Assembly (NCBI RefSeq): GCF_032464895.1
Contig: NZ_JAWDIC010000003.1
Location: 186,001 to 250,000 of the forward strand
DNA from: Phycicoccus sp. M110.8
GTDB taxonomy: Bacteria > Actinomycetota > Actinomycetes > Actinomycetales > Dermatophilaceae
Length of the DNA stretch: 64,000 bases
Reading direction: 5' to 3'
Under the pieces are notes generated by a model. The model saw only the letters and a program-made list of their open reading frames with translations. It searched no databases and was not told the origin of the DNA. The position numbers and the translations under genes were made by a program. Numbering within the stretch: position 1 is the first letter of the stretch; each line of letters starts with the position of its first letter. Shown here piece after piece: positions 26,210-36,464 of the stretch.

Positions 26210-27889
26210 TCAGCCGGCCTTCGGGTTGGTGCAGCGCACGTCGTCCTCGGGGATGTAGTGCGTGTTGAACTGCGAGGTCTTCACCTGCTTGCCGCCCTTG
26301 AGGAAGATGCGCGTGACCGTGACGTCGAACCCGGGCGTCGGGGTCTGCGGCACGCAGGATGCCCGGTCGTCGGTGATCTTGCGGGGCTGGACGACGTTGC
26401 GCCGCGGGCCCTTCACGGCCTTGATGTCCCACACCTTGGTGCCGTGGAACGTGACCGTCACCGAGTTCCCCGAGACCCCGGCCTGGATGAGGATGCCGTA
26501 GCCGGTGTCGTTCGTGAACCGGTTGTCGACGTCGGGCCAGGAGATCGTCGCCTCGCGGCCCTCGGGGTAGCGCGAGATGTAGAACGAGTGCGGGTGGTGC
26601 TCCTCGATCCGCGCACCGGAGAAGAAGATCGCGTTGAACAGCGTCGTCGAGAGCTGGGAGATGCCGCCGCCGTAGTCCTTGGTGAGCCGGCCGTTGACGA
26701 TGACCGGGGCCGGGTTGTAGCCCTTCGCGGCGGTGCGCTGACCCAGGACGGCGTTGAGGCTGAACGTCTGCCCCGGCGCCACGTAGGTGCCGTTGAGCGT
26801 GCGGGCCGCGATGGTGATGTTCTCCGTGCGCGGCGGGTTGAAGGGGAACTGCGTCGAGAAGGTCGAGATCACCTCGCGCGGCTTGATCTTCTCCGCCTGC
26901 GCGGTCGTCAGCTTCGGCTGGACGACCTTGGCGGAGACCGTGGCGGTGCGGCCCGGGGCCGTCAGCGCGGGGACGAAGGCGCTCTTCACCGAGGTGTCGT
27001 CGAGAGTGGATCCCACGATCGCCGGCTGCACCACCGGAGTGGTCCCCCTGAAGGTGATCTTCGCGTCGCGGGCCGCCTTCTCCAGCCCGGCCGCTGCGGC
27101 GGCCTTGCGGACGGCGGCGACGAGCTTGGCCTCGTCGACCTGGGGCGAGAGCCGGCCCGAGTCGTCCGCGGTGACCGCGAGCGCCGGGGCGTATGCCGCG
27201 GGCTCGACCGTGAAGCGCTTGGAGCCGACGACGACGGTCACCGGCGCGGAAACCGCCGGCGTCGCGAACTCGCGGTTGGCGCGGTCGAGCTCGTCGGCGG
27301 ACACCTTCGGGTCGACGGTGGCGAGCGCGGCCGTGACCGGAGTCGTGGCCGGCCAGCGGACGGCGACCGCGTCGGCCGTCCGGCCCACGTCGACGGAACG
27401 TCCCTGCACCGGCTGCACGACGGCCACCTTGCCGCCGGGGAAGGTGATGGCGCCCTCGACGACGGGGGTGTCGAGCGCCTTGGCGGCACCGCGGACCGCC
27501 GCCTCGAGCTTGCCCCGGTCGACCGCGACGGCGAGCTTCTGGTCTCCCCCGCCGGTCAGGTGCGCCCACAGGTCTGCGGGCTTGAGCGAGAACCCGGTGA
27601 GGCCCTCGACGGTGCCGGGCAGGTCGAGGCGCAGCCCGGCCTCGGCAGGGGTGAGCTCCTGCCTGGCGTCCCCGGCCACGAGGACCACCTTCTGGTCGCG
27701 GCGGTCGGCCAGCGCCCGGTCGAGGGTGCGCTCGGCCGACACCGGGCTCATGCCGCCGATCGGGACGCCCGCCACGCTGGTGTTGGCCGGGACGTGGCGG
27801 CCGAGGAAGTACGCCAGGCCGACGTAGCCGGCGACGAGGACGGTGAGGGCGACCGAGGCGCGCAGGGCCGCCGAGCCGTTCTCTCTCAC
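26210..27889 (-). CDS. VanW family membrane-anchored protein
   Basis: The 559-residue product has a short cytoplasmic start, a membrane helix (about 10-28), two peptidoglycan-binding-like domains of the type found before VanW (about 35-290), and a VanW domain (about 330-470) with NGTYVAPGQTFSLN, DYGGGISQLSTTLFNA and HPHSFYISRYPEGR. VanW proteins occur in some vancomycin clusters, but those outside them have no defined role; a cell-wall function is likely. GTG 27889 has AGGGGAG 6 bases upstream. Last gene of the typA-lpqW-mshB transcription unit. Confidence 0.85.
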   Translation of the reverse strand: MRENGSAALRASVALTVLVAGYVGLAYFLGRHVPANTSVAGVPIGGMSPVSAERTLDRALADRRDQKVVLVAGDARQELTPAEAGLRLDLPGTVEGLTGFSLKPADLWAHLTGGGDQKLAVAVDRGKLEAAVRGAAKALDTPVVEGAITFPGGKVAVVQPVQGRSVDVGRTADAVAVRWPATTPVTAALATVDPKVSADELDRANREFATPAVSAPVTVVVGSKRFTVEPAAYAPALAVTADDSGRLSPQVDEAKLVAAVRKAAAAAGLEKAARDAKITFRGTTPVVQPAIVGSTLDDTSVKSAFVPALTAPGRTATVSAKVVQPKLTTAQAEKIKPREVISTFSTQFPFNPPRTENITIAARTLNGTYVAPGQTFSLNAVLGQRTAAKGYNPAPVIVNGRLTKDYGGGISQLSTTLFNAIFFSGARIEEHHPHSFYISRYPEGREATISWPDVDNRFTNDTGYGILIQAGVSGNSVTVTFHGTKVWDIKAVKGPRRNVVQPRKITDDRASCVPQTPTPGFDVTVTRIFLKGGKQVKTSQFNTHYIPEDDVRCTNPKAG

Positions 27890-27900
27890 GGGCACTCCCC

Positions 27901-28395
27901 TCAGCGCAGCGGCTGGTAGCGGCTGCGGTAGTAGACCAGCGCGTCGGCCGGGTGGTCGTTGCTGGAGAGGGACACTACTTCGCCGACGACGATGCTGTGG
28001 TCACCCGCGCGGTGCATGTCGGTGGTGCGCAGCTCGAGGGTCGCGAGGGCACCGTCCAGCAGGGCGACCCCCGTCCCGGGACCGCGGTGGTGGGCCACCC
28101 GGTCGAGCTGCCCGTGCAACGGCCGGCCCTGGGTGGAGAGCCACTCGGCGGTGGGACGCTGGTCGGCGGCGAGGATGCTCACGCCCCAGACGCCGGAGGC
28201 GGCGATCGCGTCGTGGAAACGGGCGTCGACCTCGACGCAGGCCAGGACGAGCATCGGCTCCATCGACACCGAGGTGACGGCGTTGGCCGTCATGGCGTGG
28301 TCGTGGCCGCCGGCGAAGGTCGTCAGGACGGTGACGCCCGTCGCGAACCGGCCCATGGCCAGGCGGAAGTGGTCGGCGTCGACGGGAGTGGTCAC
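27901..28395 (-). CDS. Flavin reductase-like (HpaC family) protein
   Basis: The 164-residue product has the split-barrel FMN-binding fold: FRLAMGRFATGVTVLTT at the start, ANAVTSVSMEPMLVLACVE forming the flavin site, and the terminal HSIVVGEVV strand. Relatives reduce FMN or FAD for two-component monooxygenases. No partner oxygenase is nearby. The GTG start overlaps the mshB stop (28392-28395). A VanW gene follows 11 bases after its stop. Confidence 0.87.
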   Translation of the reverse strand: MTTPVDADHFRLAMGRFATGVTVLTTFAGGHDHAMTANAVTSVSMEPMLVLACVEVDARFHDAIAASGVWGVSILAADQRPTAEWLSTQGRPLHGQLDRVAHHRGPGTGVALLDGALATLELRTTDMHRAGDHSIVVGEVVSLSSNDHPADALVYYRSRYQPLR

Positions 28396-29318
28396 GACGA
28401 CCCATCCAACAGGCCGGCGACCCTGCCCGCGCGGTGGGCGGCGCCCACGGCGCCCGCAGGGTCCGCGGCCGCGGTTGCGGTCCCGGCGATGCTGCCGGTC
28501 CGCGGGTCGAGCCGGGCGAAGCCCTCACGACCGGGCAGCCGGGCCGCGATGTCGTTGGACAACGCGTAGACGTCACCGCGCACGGTCACCTGGGTGACGT
28601 GCTGAGACAGCGCCTCCCGCTGCACCGGCAGCGCCTGCGGGTCCTGCACCGCGTGGGTCACCCACGGGTCGGCGACGACCGAGGGCGGGTACTCACCGTC
28701 CACCGGTGGCACGCTCCACCCCACGGTCAGCTCCGGGTGTGCGGCCAGCCACTCCCGGTCCTCACGGGCCCAGGACTGCGGCGTCAGCACGGCATACAGC
28801 GGCGGCTGCTCGTGGGCGGGCAGGGAGGCCACGGCCGCGCAGGTCACCCGGTGGGTCTGGATGTGGTCGGGGTGGCCGTAGCCGCCCTGCGCGTCGTAGG
28901 TGACCACGGCGGCGGGCCGCAGGCTCCGGACCACGGCGGCCACGAGGTCCGCGGCCTCGGCGGGGTCGGCGTTGACGAAGGCCGCGGGGTTGGCCGCGCT
29001 CGGGGTCCCGGCCATCCCCGAGTCGCGGTAGCGCGACAGCACCCCGCGACCGGGGTCGGCGCCGAGCACCTCCCACGTCGTGCCCAGGGCCGCCATGGCC
29101 CGGGACAGCTCACCGGCCCGGTGCGGTCCGAGGGCGTCGTCGTGGGCGGCGTCGAGGTGGAGCAGGTCGGGCGGGATGACCTCGCCCTCCTCGCCGAGCG
29201 TGCAGGTCAGCACGTGCACGGGGTGGCCGGCGCGCACGTAGTGCGCCATGGTCAGCCCGGTCGTCAGCGTCTCGTCGTCGGGGTGGGCGTGGACGAACAG
29301 CAGGGGTGGGCGGCTCAC
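28392..29318 (-). CDS. mshB: GlcNAc-Ins deacetylase of mycothiol synthesis
   Basis: The 308-residue product removes the acetyl group from N-acetylglucosaminyl-inositol, the second step in mycothiol synthesis. It is a LmbE-type zinc deacetylase: AHPDDE near residue 11 supplies two metal ligands and the catalytic Asp, and YGHPDHIQTH near 140 supplies the third ligand. Overlaps of 4 bases join it to the lipoprotein gene upstream and the flavin reductase gene downstream. Its presence argues that the organism uses mycothiol. The distinction from the close homolog Mca rests on gene position and is not certain. Confidence 0.85.
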   Translation of the reverse strand: MSRPPLLFVHAHPDDETLTTGLTMAHYVRAGHPVHVLTCTLGEEGEVIPPDLLHLDAAHDDALGPHRAGELSRAMAALGTTWEVLGADPGRGVLSRYRDSGMAGTPSAANPAAFVNADPAEAADLVAAVVRSLRPAAVVTYDAQGGYGHPDHIQTHRVTCAAVASLPAHEQPPLYAVLTPQSWAREDREWLAAHPELTVGWSVPPVDGEYPPSVVADPWVTHAVQDPQALPVQREALSQHVTQVTVRGDVYALSNDIAARLPGREGFARLDPRTGSIAGTATAAADPAGAVGAAHRAGRVAGLLDGSS

Positions 29319-31060
29319 CGGCGCACCCCGACGTCCGCGAGGTCGACGAAGCCGCCGAGCGCCTCGTTCGCGGCGAACCCGGTGACCCGGCTGCCGGCGA
29401 CGTAGAGGGAGCGCCGCTGGGCGAGCGCGACGAAGGCGCCGCGCTGGGCCAGGCCGGCGTCGAGGCGCGCCCACGCCGCGGCCCGCTGGCCCGGGTCGAC
29501 GATGGTGCCGATGCGCGTGATCTCGGCGTTGACCTTGTCGTCGGCGAACCGGCCGTAGTCGCGTCCGGTGCTGGAGGCGGTGAGGTTGAGCCTGCTGTCG
29601 AACAGCGGCGGGATCACCGTCGAGGCCGACGGCCATGACGCGGCCCAGTTGGCCCAGAAGACGTCGGTCTGGTCCTGGCGGCCGGGCGCTGCGACAGCGG
29701 TGAAGTAGTCCTTCTCGATCGGCTGGAGGGTGACCGCGAAGCCGGCGTCCTGCCAGCCGTTCGAGAGCGCAGCCATCGCCTTGTCGGCCGTGGGTGTGGA
29801 CCGGTACGCCACCCGGATCCGCACCGGCAGGGTCAGCCCGGCCTGCTGCAGCGCCGCCCTGGCCGCTGCGGGGTCGCCGCCGGGGCCGGCACCCGTGGGG
29901 TCGGCGTCGGTGTGGCCGGGCAGGGCCGGGCCGATGAGGCTGTACGCGACGATGGCCGCGCTCTCGCCGCCGAGGGCCGTGACGTACCCCTCGCGGCTGG
30001 TGGCCAGCGCCAGCGCCCGGCGCACGCGCTGGTCCCGCATGACGCCCTTGGCGACGTTGGGGGCGAGGTAGTCGACGAACTGCGACGAGGGGTTGATCGA
30101 CCGGGCCCGCAGCCCGGAGTCGGACAGGATGCTCTGCTGCAGGGCGGGCGGCGCCGGGTCCAGGGTGACGGTCTGCCGGTGCTCGGGGTCGTCGGCGAGG
30201 ACCTGCTGCACGGCGGTCTGGGACTCGGTGCCCTCGACGTAGCTGATGGTGTCGGGCAGGCCCTTGCGGATCGGGTCGGAAGCCTTGTCCCACTTGGGGT
30301 TCCGCACGAAGGTGCCGCCGGTGCTGGGGTCCCAGTCCCCCTTGAGCTGGTACGGGCCGCTGGAGAACACGGCGTACGTGCCCTCCTTGGGGCCCTTGTC
30401 CTGGTCCTTCTTCACCGGGGCGAAGGCGGGCGAGGTGACGACCTGGTCGAACTCGACCATGGGCGCGGCGAGGTGGAACGTGATGGTCGGGCCCTGGCAG
30501 GTGACGGCCTTGTCGAAGGCCGCCTGCCCCTTGGCGTCCTTGGCCCAGGGGCCCGCGTAGTCGGGCGTGCCGTCGGCCTTGCGCGGCAGGTCCAGGTAGG
30601 CCGCGGGGTAGTTGAGCCCCTCCGAGGCCATCGGCTGGGCGAACGACCTCGAGACGCCGTAGCGGACGTCGTCGCACGTCACCGGCGAGCCGTCCTGCCA
30701 CCGCACGCCGTCGCGCAGCCGGTAGCTCCAGACCTTGTGGTCCTTGTCCGGCGTGCCCGGGCCCGTCGCCAGGTCGCCGACGACCGAGCGCTGGGCGGCG
30801 GCGTCGCGCCCGGGCGGGAACGCCGTGAGGGTGCGCAGGAACACGCGCCCGGCGAAGGCGATGTCCGGGGAGATCGACATCCGCTGCGGGTCCCACGTGG
30901 CGACCGGGCCGAGCGACAGCACGGTCAGCTCGCCCCTGGGGGCCGAGGCGGTGCCGCTGCCCTCACCCGCGCGCGGTGTGCAGGCGGTGGCCAGCGCCGT
31001 CACCAGCACGAGGCCGCCCGCGAGCAGCGGGCGGCCGAACGAGCGTCGTGCGTCCGTCAC
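29315..31060 (-). CDS. LpqW-like family 5 substrate-binding lipoprotein
   Basis: The 581-residue product has a signal peptide with lipobox LATAC and the family 5 (DppA/OppA) periplasmic binding fold. No transporter genes accompany it; instead it sits between typA and mshB, where M. tuberculosis has lpqW (Rv1166), a binding-protein fold that regulates lipomannan synthesis rather than importing peptides. I infer the same for this gene, supported by the PIG-V-like mannosyltransferases earlier in the window, but an orphan peptide receptor is possible. GTG 31060 has GGGGAGG upstream and starts 17 bases after the typA stop. Confidence 0.8.
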   Translation of the reverse strand: MTDARRSFGRPLLAGGLVLVTALATACTPRAGEGSGTASAPRGELTVLSLGPVATWDPQRMSISPDIAFAGRVFLRTLTAFPPGRDAAAQRSVVGDLATGPGTPDKDHKVWSYRLRDGVRWQDGSPVTCDDVRYGVSRSFAQPMASEGLNYPAAYLDLPRKADGTPDYAGPWAKDAKGQAAFDKAVTCQGPTITFHLAAPMVEFDQVVTSPAFAPVKKDQDKGPKEGTYAVFSSGPYQLKGDWDPSTGGTFVRNPKWDKASDPIRKGLPDTISYVEGTESQTAVQQVLADDPEHRQTVTLDPAPPALQQSILSDSGLRARSINPSSQFVDYLAPNVAKGVMRDQRVRRALALATSREGYVTALGGESAAIVAYSLIGPALPGHTDADPTGAGPGGDPAAARAALQQAGLTLPVRIRVAYRSTPTADKAMAALSNGWQDAGFAVTLQPIEKDYFTAVAAPGRQDQTDVFWANWAASWPSASTVIPPLFDSRLNLTASSTGRDYGRFADDKVNAEITRIGTIVDPGQRAAAWARLDAGLAQRGAFVALAQRRSLYVAGSRVTGFAANEALGGFVDLADVGVRR

Positions 31061-31077
31061 GCGCCGGCCTCCCCGGG

Positions 31078-32961
<1,884 letters not shown>

Positions 32962-32968
32962 GGGGTCC

Positions 32969-32974
32969 ATTGTC
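32969..32974 (-). promoter_or_regulatory. -10 box of typA, leaderless
   Basis: GACAAT on the minus strand, 7 bases before ATG 32961. The hexamer lacks the first T. Confidence 0.3.
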
Positions 32975-33060
32975 TCAGGGTTTCGGGGTGCTCCTGACCA
33001 CGCCCTCCCGGGCGCCCGGGAGGGCCCTCCCCGGCCCCGTCCGCACCCGGGCGCCGGGCC

Positions 33061-33495
33061 TCAGCCCAGGCGGGCGGCGACCACGTCCACGATGGGCAGG
33101 TCCGCCGGGAGCCACGGCACGGCATACAGCTCCTCGCGGCCCAGCCAGCGCAGCTGGTCGTGGTCCTCGATGGGCGCCGGCTCCCCGGTCGTGATGCGCG
33201 CCCAGTAGACGGTCATCGCGTAGGCGCCACCGAGGGGCCACCGGCCGTCGGGCAGCGGCCCCGGGAGCACCTCTCCCACCTCGACCTCCACGCCGAGCTC
33301 CTCGAGGAGCTCGCGCCGCAGGGCCTCCACGACGCCCTCGCCGGGGTCGACCTTGCCGCCGGGGAACTCCCAGCCGCCGGCGAGGGCGGGTGGCTCGGTC
33401 CGGCGCGCGGCCAGCAGCCGCGTGGGCGCCGCGAGGTCGTCGACGATCGCGGCCCCGGCGACCGGTCGAGGCGCAGACTGGGCGTATTCGGGCAT
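33061..33495 (-). CDS. Nudix hydrolase, MutT-like
   Basis: The 144-residue product has a full Nudix box beginning GGKVDPGEG and ending RELLEELGV, with an N-terminal strand AGAAIVDD and the FPGG turn before the box. MutT-type enzymes remove oxidised nucleotides such as 8-oxo-dGTP; the exact substrate is not evident. ATG 33495 fits the family length. The upstream region is AT-rich for this genome; AAAAGT lies 7 bases before the ATG on the minus strand, a possible leaderless -10. Divergent from the peptide importer operon. Confidence 0.87.
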   Translation of the reverse strand: MPEYAQSAPRPVAGAAIVDDLAAPTRLLAARRTEPPALAGGWEFPGGKVDPGEGVVEALRRELLEELGVEVEVGEVLPGPLPDGRWPLGGAYAMTVYWARITTGEPAPIEDHDQLRWLGREELYAVPWLPADLPIVDVVAARLG

Positions 33496-33502
33496 GGGTC
33501 TC

Positions 33503-33508
33503 ACTTTT
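33503..33508 (-). promoter_or_regulatory. Candidate -10 box of Nudix gene
   Basis: AAAAGT on the minus strand, 7 bases from ATG 33495, inside an AT-rich patch (about 33500-33520) unusual for the window. Confidence 0.3.
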
Positions 33509-33551
33509 GTTAATTTCCGCGGCGGGACGGTTCGGCCACCGCACTTCTCGC

Positions 33552-33557
33552 TAGGGT
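33552..33557 (+). promoter_or_regulatory. Candidate -10 box of peptide importer operon
   Basis: TAGGGT in the 175-base region between the Nudix gene and the importer. Transcription from here gives a leader of about 105 bases; TAGAAG at 33571-33576 is an alternative. Confidence 0.3.
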
Positions 33558-33670
33558 CCCTCACCAACCGTAGAAGGTTTGCGCCCCGCACTCCTCCTCG
33601 GCAGGCACCATCGGCTACACCCCTGGCGCCCGACCGGGTCGACCAGAGTTCGCACACAAGCGAGGTATTC

Positions 33671-35350
33671 ATGAAGCTCACGCGAAAGGCGGCCCCGGTC
33701 GCCTTGGCGACGACGCTGGCCCTCTCCCTTGCCGCCTGCGCCCAGTCCAACCGGGACAACGGCAGCGGCTCCTCGGGCGGCAGCGCCGGCAACCTCAAGG
33801 ACACGATCACCTTCGGCGCCGCCGGCGCCCCCGAGCTGTTCGACCCCTTCTACGCCACTGACGGCGAGACCTTCCGGGTCACCCGGCAGATGATGGAGGG
33901 CCTCGTGGGCATCAAGCCCGGGACGGCCGACATCGAGCCGGAGCTCGCCACCAAGTGGGAGTCCTCGTCGGACGGCAAGGAGTGGACCTTCACCCTGCGC
34001 CAGGGCGTCAAGTTCTGGGACGGCACCCCGTTCAACGCCGCTGCGGTCTGCTACAACTTCGAGCGCATGTTCGACCAGAACGAGGTCGCCGCGGGTGGCC
34101 CCGCCGGCTACTGGGCCGACGTGATGGGCTCCTTCAAGTCCGACGCCAAGAACGCCCTGTACCAGGGCTGCACGGCCAAGGACGACATGACGGCCGTCAT
34201 CAAGATCAGCCGCCCGACCTCGAAGTTCCCGACCGCCCTGTCGCTGGACTCGTTCTCCATGCAGTCCCCCAAGGCGCTCAAGGACGGCGACGCCAACAAC
34301 GTCACCAAGCAGGGCGACGGCTTCGGCTACCCGGCATACTCCAAGAACCCGGTCGGCACCGGCCCGTACAAGCTCGAGAAGTTCGACGAGGCCAACAAGA
34401 CGGTGACCCTGGTCGCCAACGACAGCTACTGGGGCGAGAAGCCGAAGACGAAGAAGATCGTCTTCAAGATCATCCCCGACGAGTCGACCCGTCGCCAGGA
34501 GCTCGAGGCCGGCAGCATCGACGGCTACGACCTGCCGAACCCCGCTGACTGGAAGGGCCTGAAGGACTCGGGCAACCAGCTGCTGATCCGCCCGGCGTTC
34601 AACATCCTCTACGTCGGCCTGAACCCGCAGCACAACCCGAAGCTCAAGGACCTCAAGGTCCGCCAGGCGCTCTACTACGCCATGAACCGCGACCAGCTCG
34701 TCAAGACCCAGCTGCCCGAGGGCGCCACGGTCGCGACGCAGTTCATGCCCGAGACGGTCGACGGCTACAACAAGTCGCTGCAGGCGTACCCGTACGACCC
34801 GGAGAAGGCCAAGAGCCTGCTCAAGGAGGCCGGCGCCGAGGGCATGACCCTCAACTTCGCCTACCCCTCCGACGTGTCGCGCCCGTACATGCCGAACCCG
34901 CAGAAGATCTACGAGGCGCTGCGTGGCGACCTCGAGAAGGTCGGCATCAAGGTCCAGGTCAGCACCAAGCCGTGGAACGGTGGCTACCTCGACACCGTCG
35001 ACAACGGCGGCTACGACGCGTGGCTGCTCGGCTGGACCGGTGACTACAACTCGGCCGACAACTTCATCGGCACGTTCTTCTCCAACCTCAAGGCGAACGA
35101 CTTCCACACCAGCGTGACCTCCTACGGCGCGCAGCTGTCGAAGGACCTCGAGGCAGCCGACTCGATCGTCGACGAGGGGCAGCGCGCCGCGGCCTACGAG
35201 AAGATCAACCAGCAGATCCAGGAGGACTACCTGCCGGGTCTGGCGATCAGCCACTCCCCGCCGGCCCTCGTCGTGAGCGACAAGGTGAAGGGCCTCATCC
35301 CGAGCCCGCTCACCGCGGAGACCTTCTCGACGGTGACCGTCAGCAAGTGA
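33671..35350 (+). CDS. Peptide/nickel-type ABC importer substrate-binding lipoprotein
   Basis: The 559-residue product has a lipoprotein signal (lipobox LAAC near residue 22) and the family 5 binding-protein fold, with NPVGTGPYKL and a repeated Gly/Tyr-rich C-terminal lobe. It captures the substrate on the outer face for the permease and ATPases encoded next. ATG 33671 is preceded by GAGG at 5 bases. Its Lys-rich composition and codon use are ordinary for the window. After the stop, two hairpins (35352-35424) may reduce read-through to the permease genes, so the receptor could be made in excess. Oligopeptides are the likely ligand, though not provable here. Confidence 0.88.
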   Translation: MKLTRKAAPVALATTLALSLAACAQSNRDNGSGSSGGSAGNLKDTITFGAAGAPELFDPFYATDGETFRVTRQMMEGLVGIKPGTADIEPELATKWESSSDGKEWTFTLRQGVKFWDGTPFNAAAVCYNFERMFDQNEVAAGGPAGYWADVMGSFKSDAKNALYQGCTAKDDMTAVIKISRPTSKFPTALSLDSFSMQSPKALKDGDANNVTKQGDGFGYPAYSKNPVGTGPYKLEKFDEANKTVTLVANDSYWGEKPKTKKIVFKIIPDESTRRQELEAGSIDGYDLPNPADWKGLKDSGNQLLIRPAFNILYVGLNPQHNPKLKDLKVRQALYYAMNRDQLVKTQLPEGATVATQFMPETVDGYNKSLQAYPYDPEKAKSLLKEAGAEGMTLNFAYPSDVSRPYMPNPQKIYEALRGDLEKVGIKVQVSTKPWNGGYLDTVDNGGYDAWLLGWTGDYNSADNFIGTFFSNLKANDFHTSVTSYGAQLSKDLEAADSIVDEGQRAAAYEKINQQIQEDYLPGLAISHSPPALVVSDKVKGLIPSPLTAETFSTVTVSK

Positions 35351-35382
35351 CCCGAGGACTGACCTCGGTCAGCACTTCCTAA

Positions 35383-35424
35383 GACTGTGGCCGTCCCAGC
35401 ACAATCGCCGGGACGGCCACAGTC
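35383..35424 (+). terminator. Attenuating hairpin between binding protein and permease genes
   Basis: GACTGTGGCCGTCCC (35383-35397) and GGGACGGCCACAGTC (35410-35424) pair over 15 bp around a 12-base loop. A smaller hairpin, CCGAGG/CCTCGG, precedes it just after the stop codon. Position inside an operon suggests partial termination or 3'-end protection of the binding-protein mRNA. Confidence 0.65.
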
Positions 35425-35448
35425 GCGACTGAAGGAGATCGACCCCCC

Positions 35449-36459
35449 GTGCTCAGATTCATCCTCAGACGGCTGCTCCAGATGGTGGGCGTGGTCATCG
35501 TGCTCTCGATGCTCGTCTTCCTCTGGCTGCGGTCTCTCCCCGGCGGCACCGTGTCCGCCATGCTCGGCGAGCGGGCCACCCCCGCCCGGCGGGCCGCGCT
35601 GGAGAAGGCCCTGGGCCTCGACCAGCCGATCTACGTGCAGTACTGGGAGTTCGTGAAGCGGGCTCTGCAGGGCAAGTTCGGTGCCAGCACGGGGGTGCAG
35701 GCCGGTACCGACGCCTTCGACATCTTCCTGCAGCGCTTCCCCGCGACCATCGAGCTCGCCCTCTTCTCCATCCTCCTGGCGATCGTCGTCGGCATCCCGC
35801 TGGGCTACCTCGCCGCCCGCCGCCGGGCCTCGTGGTTCGACAACTTCTCGGTGGTCGGGTCCCTCATCGGCGTCGCGGTGCCGGTGTTCTTCCTGGCGTT
35901 CCTGCTCAAGTACTTCTTCGCGATCAAGCTGCACTGGCTGCCGGTGTCCGGTCGCCAGGACTCGAGCATCGACGCCACCCGCGTGACCGGCTTCTTCGTC
36001 CTCGACGGCCTGCTCACCCGTGAGTGGGACTCCGCCTGGGACGCCGTGAAGCACCTGATCCTCCCGAGCTTGGCGCTGGCGACGATCCCCTTCGCGGTGA
36101 TCTTCCGGATCACCCGGGCGGCCGTCCTCGACGTCATGGACGAGGACTACGTGCGCACCGCCGAGTCCAAGGGCCTGACCCGTCGCGTCATCCGCGGCCG
36201 GCACGTCCTGCGCAACGCCCTCCTGCCGGTTGTGACGACCATCGGCCTGCAGACCGGCGGCCTGCTCGTCGGCGCGGTGCTGACCGAGCGCGTGTTCAGC
36301 TGGGGCGGCCTCGGCGAGGCCACGGCCCTGTCGTTCGAGCGGCGCGACTACGCCGTGCTCCAGGTGCTGCTGCTCATGTTCGCCATCACCTTCGTCGTGA
36401 TCAACCTGCTGGTCGACATCGCGTATGCCGTGATCGACCCCCGAATCCGGACGAGGTGA
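35449..36459 (+). CDS. Peptide ABC importer permease, DppB/OppB type
   Basis: The 336-residue product has six predicted membrane helices: an N-terminal one (about 8-27), a large outer loop, then the binding-protein-dependent transport core with the cytoplasmic EAA-like loop (DEDYVRTAESKGLTRRVI). It forms half of the membrane channel. The GTG start is preceded by AAGGAG. The stop is followed within 6 bases by the partner permease. An unusually long segment of about 40 residues sits between helices 3 and 4 (KLHWLPVSGRQ onward). Confidence 0.92.
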   Translation: MLRFILRRLLQMVGVVIVLSMLVFLWLRSLPGGTVSAMLGERATPARRAALEKALGLDQPIYVQYWEFVKRALQGKFGASTGVQAGTDAFDIFLQRFPATIELALFSILLAIVVGIPLGYLAARRRASWFDNFSVVGSLIGVAVPVFFLAFLLKYFFAIKLHWLPVSGRQDSSIDATRVTGFFVLDGLLTREWDSAWDAVKHLILPSLALATIPFAVIFRITRAAVLDVMDEDYVRTAESKGLTRRVIRGRHVLRNALLPVVTTIGLQTGGLLVGAVLTERVFSWGGLGEATALSFERRDYAVLQVLLLMFAITFVVINLLVDIAYAVIDPRIRTR

Positions 36460-36464
36460 AGCCG

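Noticed and set aside
29315-31060. Part of a peptide ABC importer operon
   Set aside because: No permease or ATPase genes flank it; its neighbours are typA and mshB, and the complete importer at 33671-39656 has its own receptor.
33496-33670. Riboswitch or T-box upstream of the peptide importer
   Set aside because: The 105-base leader shows no extended conserved stems or anticodon-like loops that I can support by eye.
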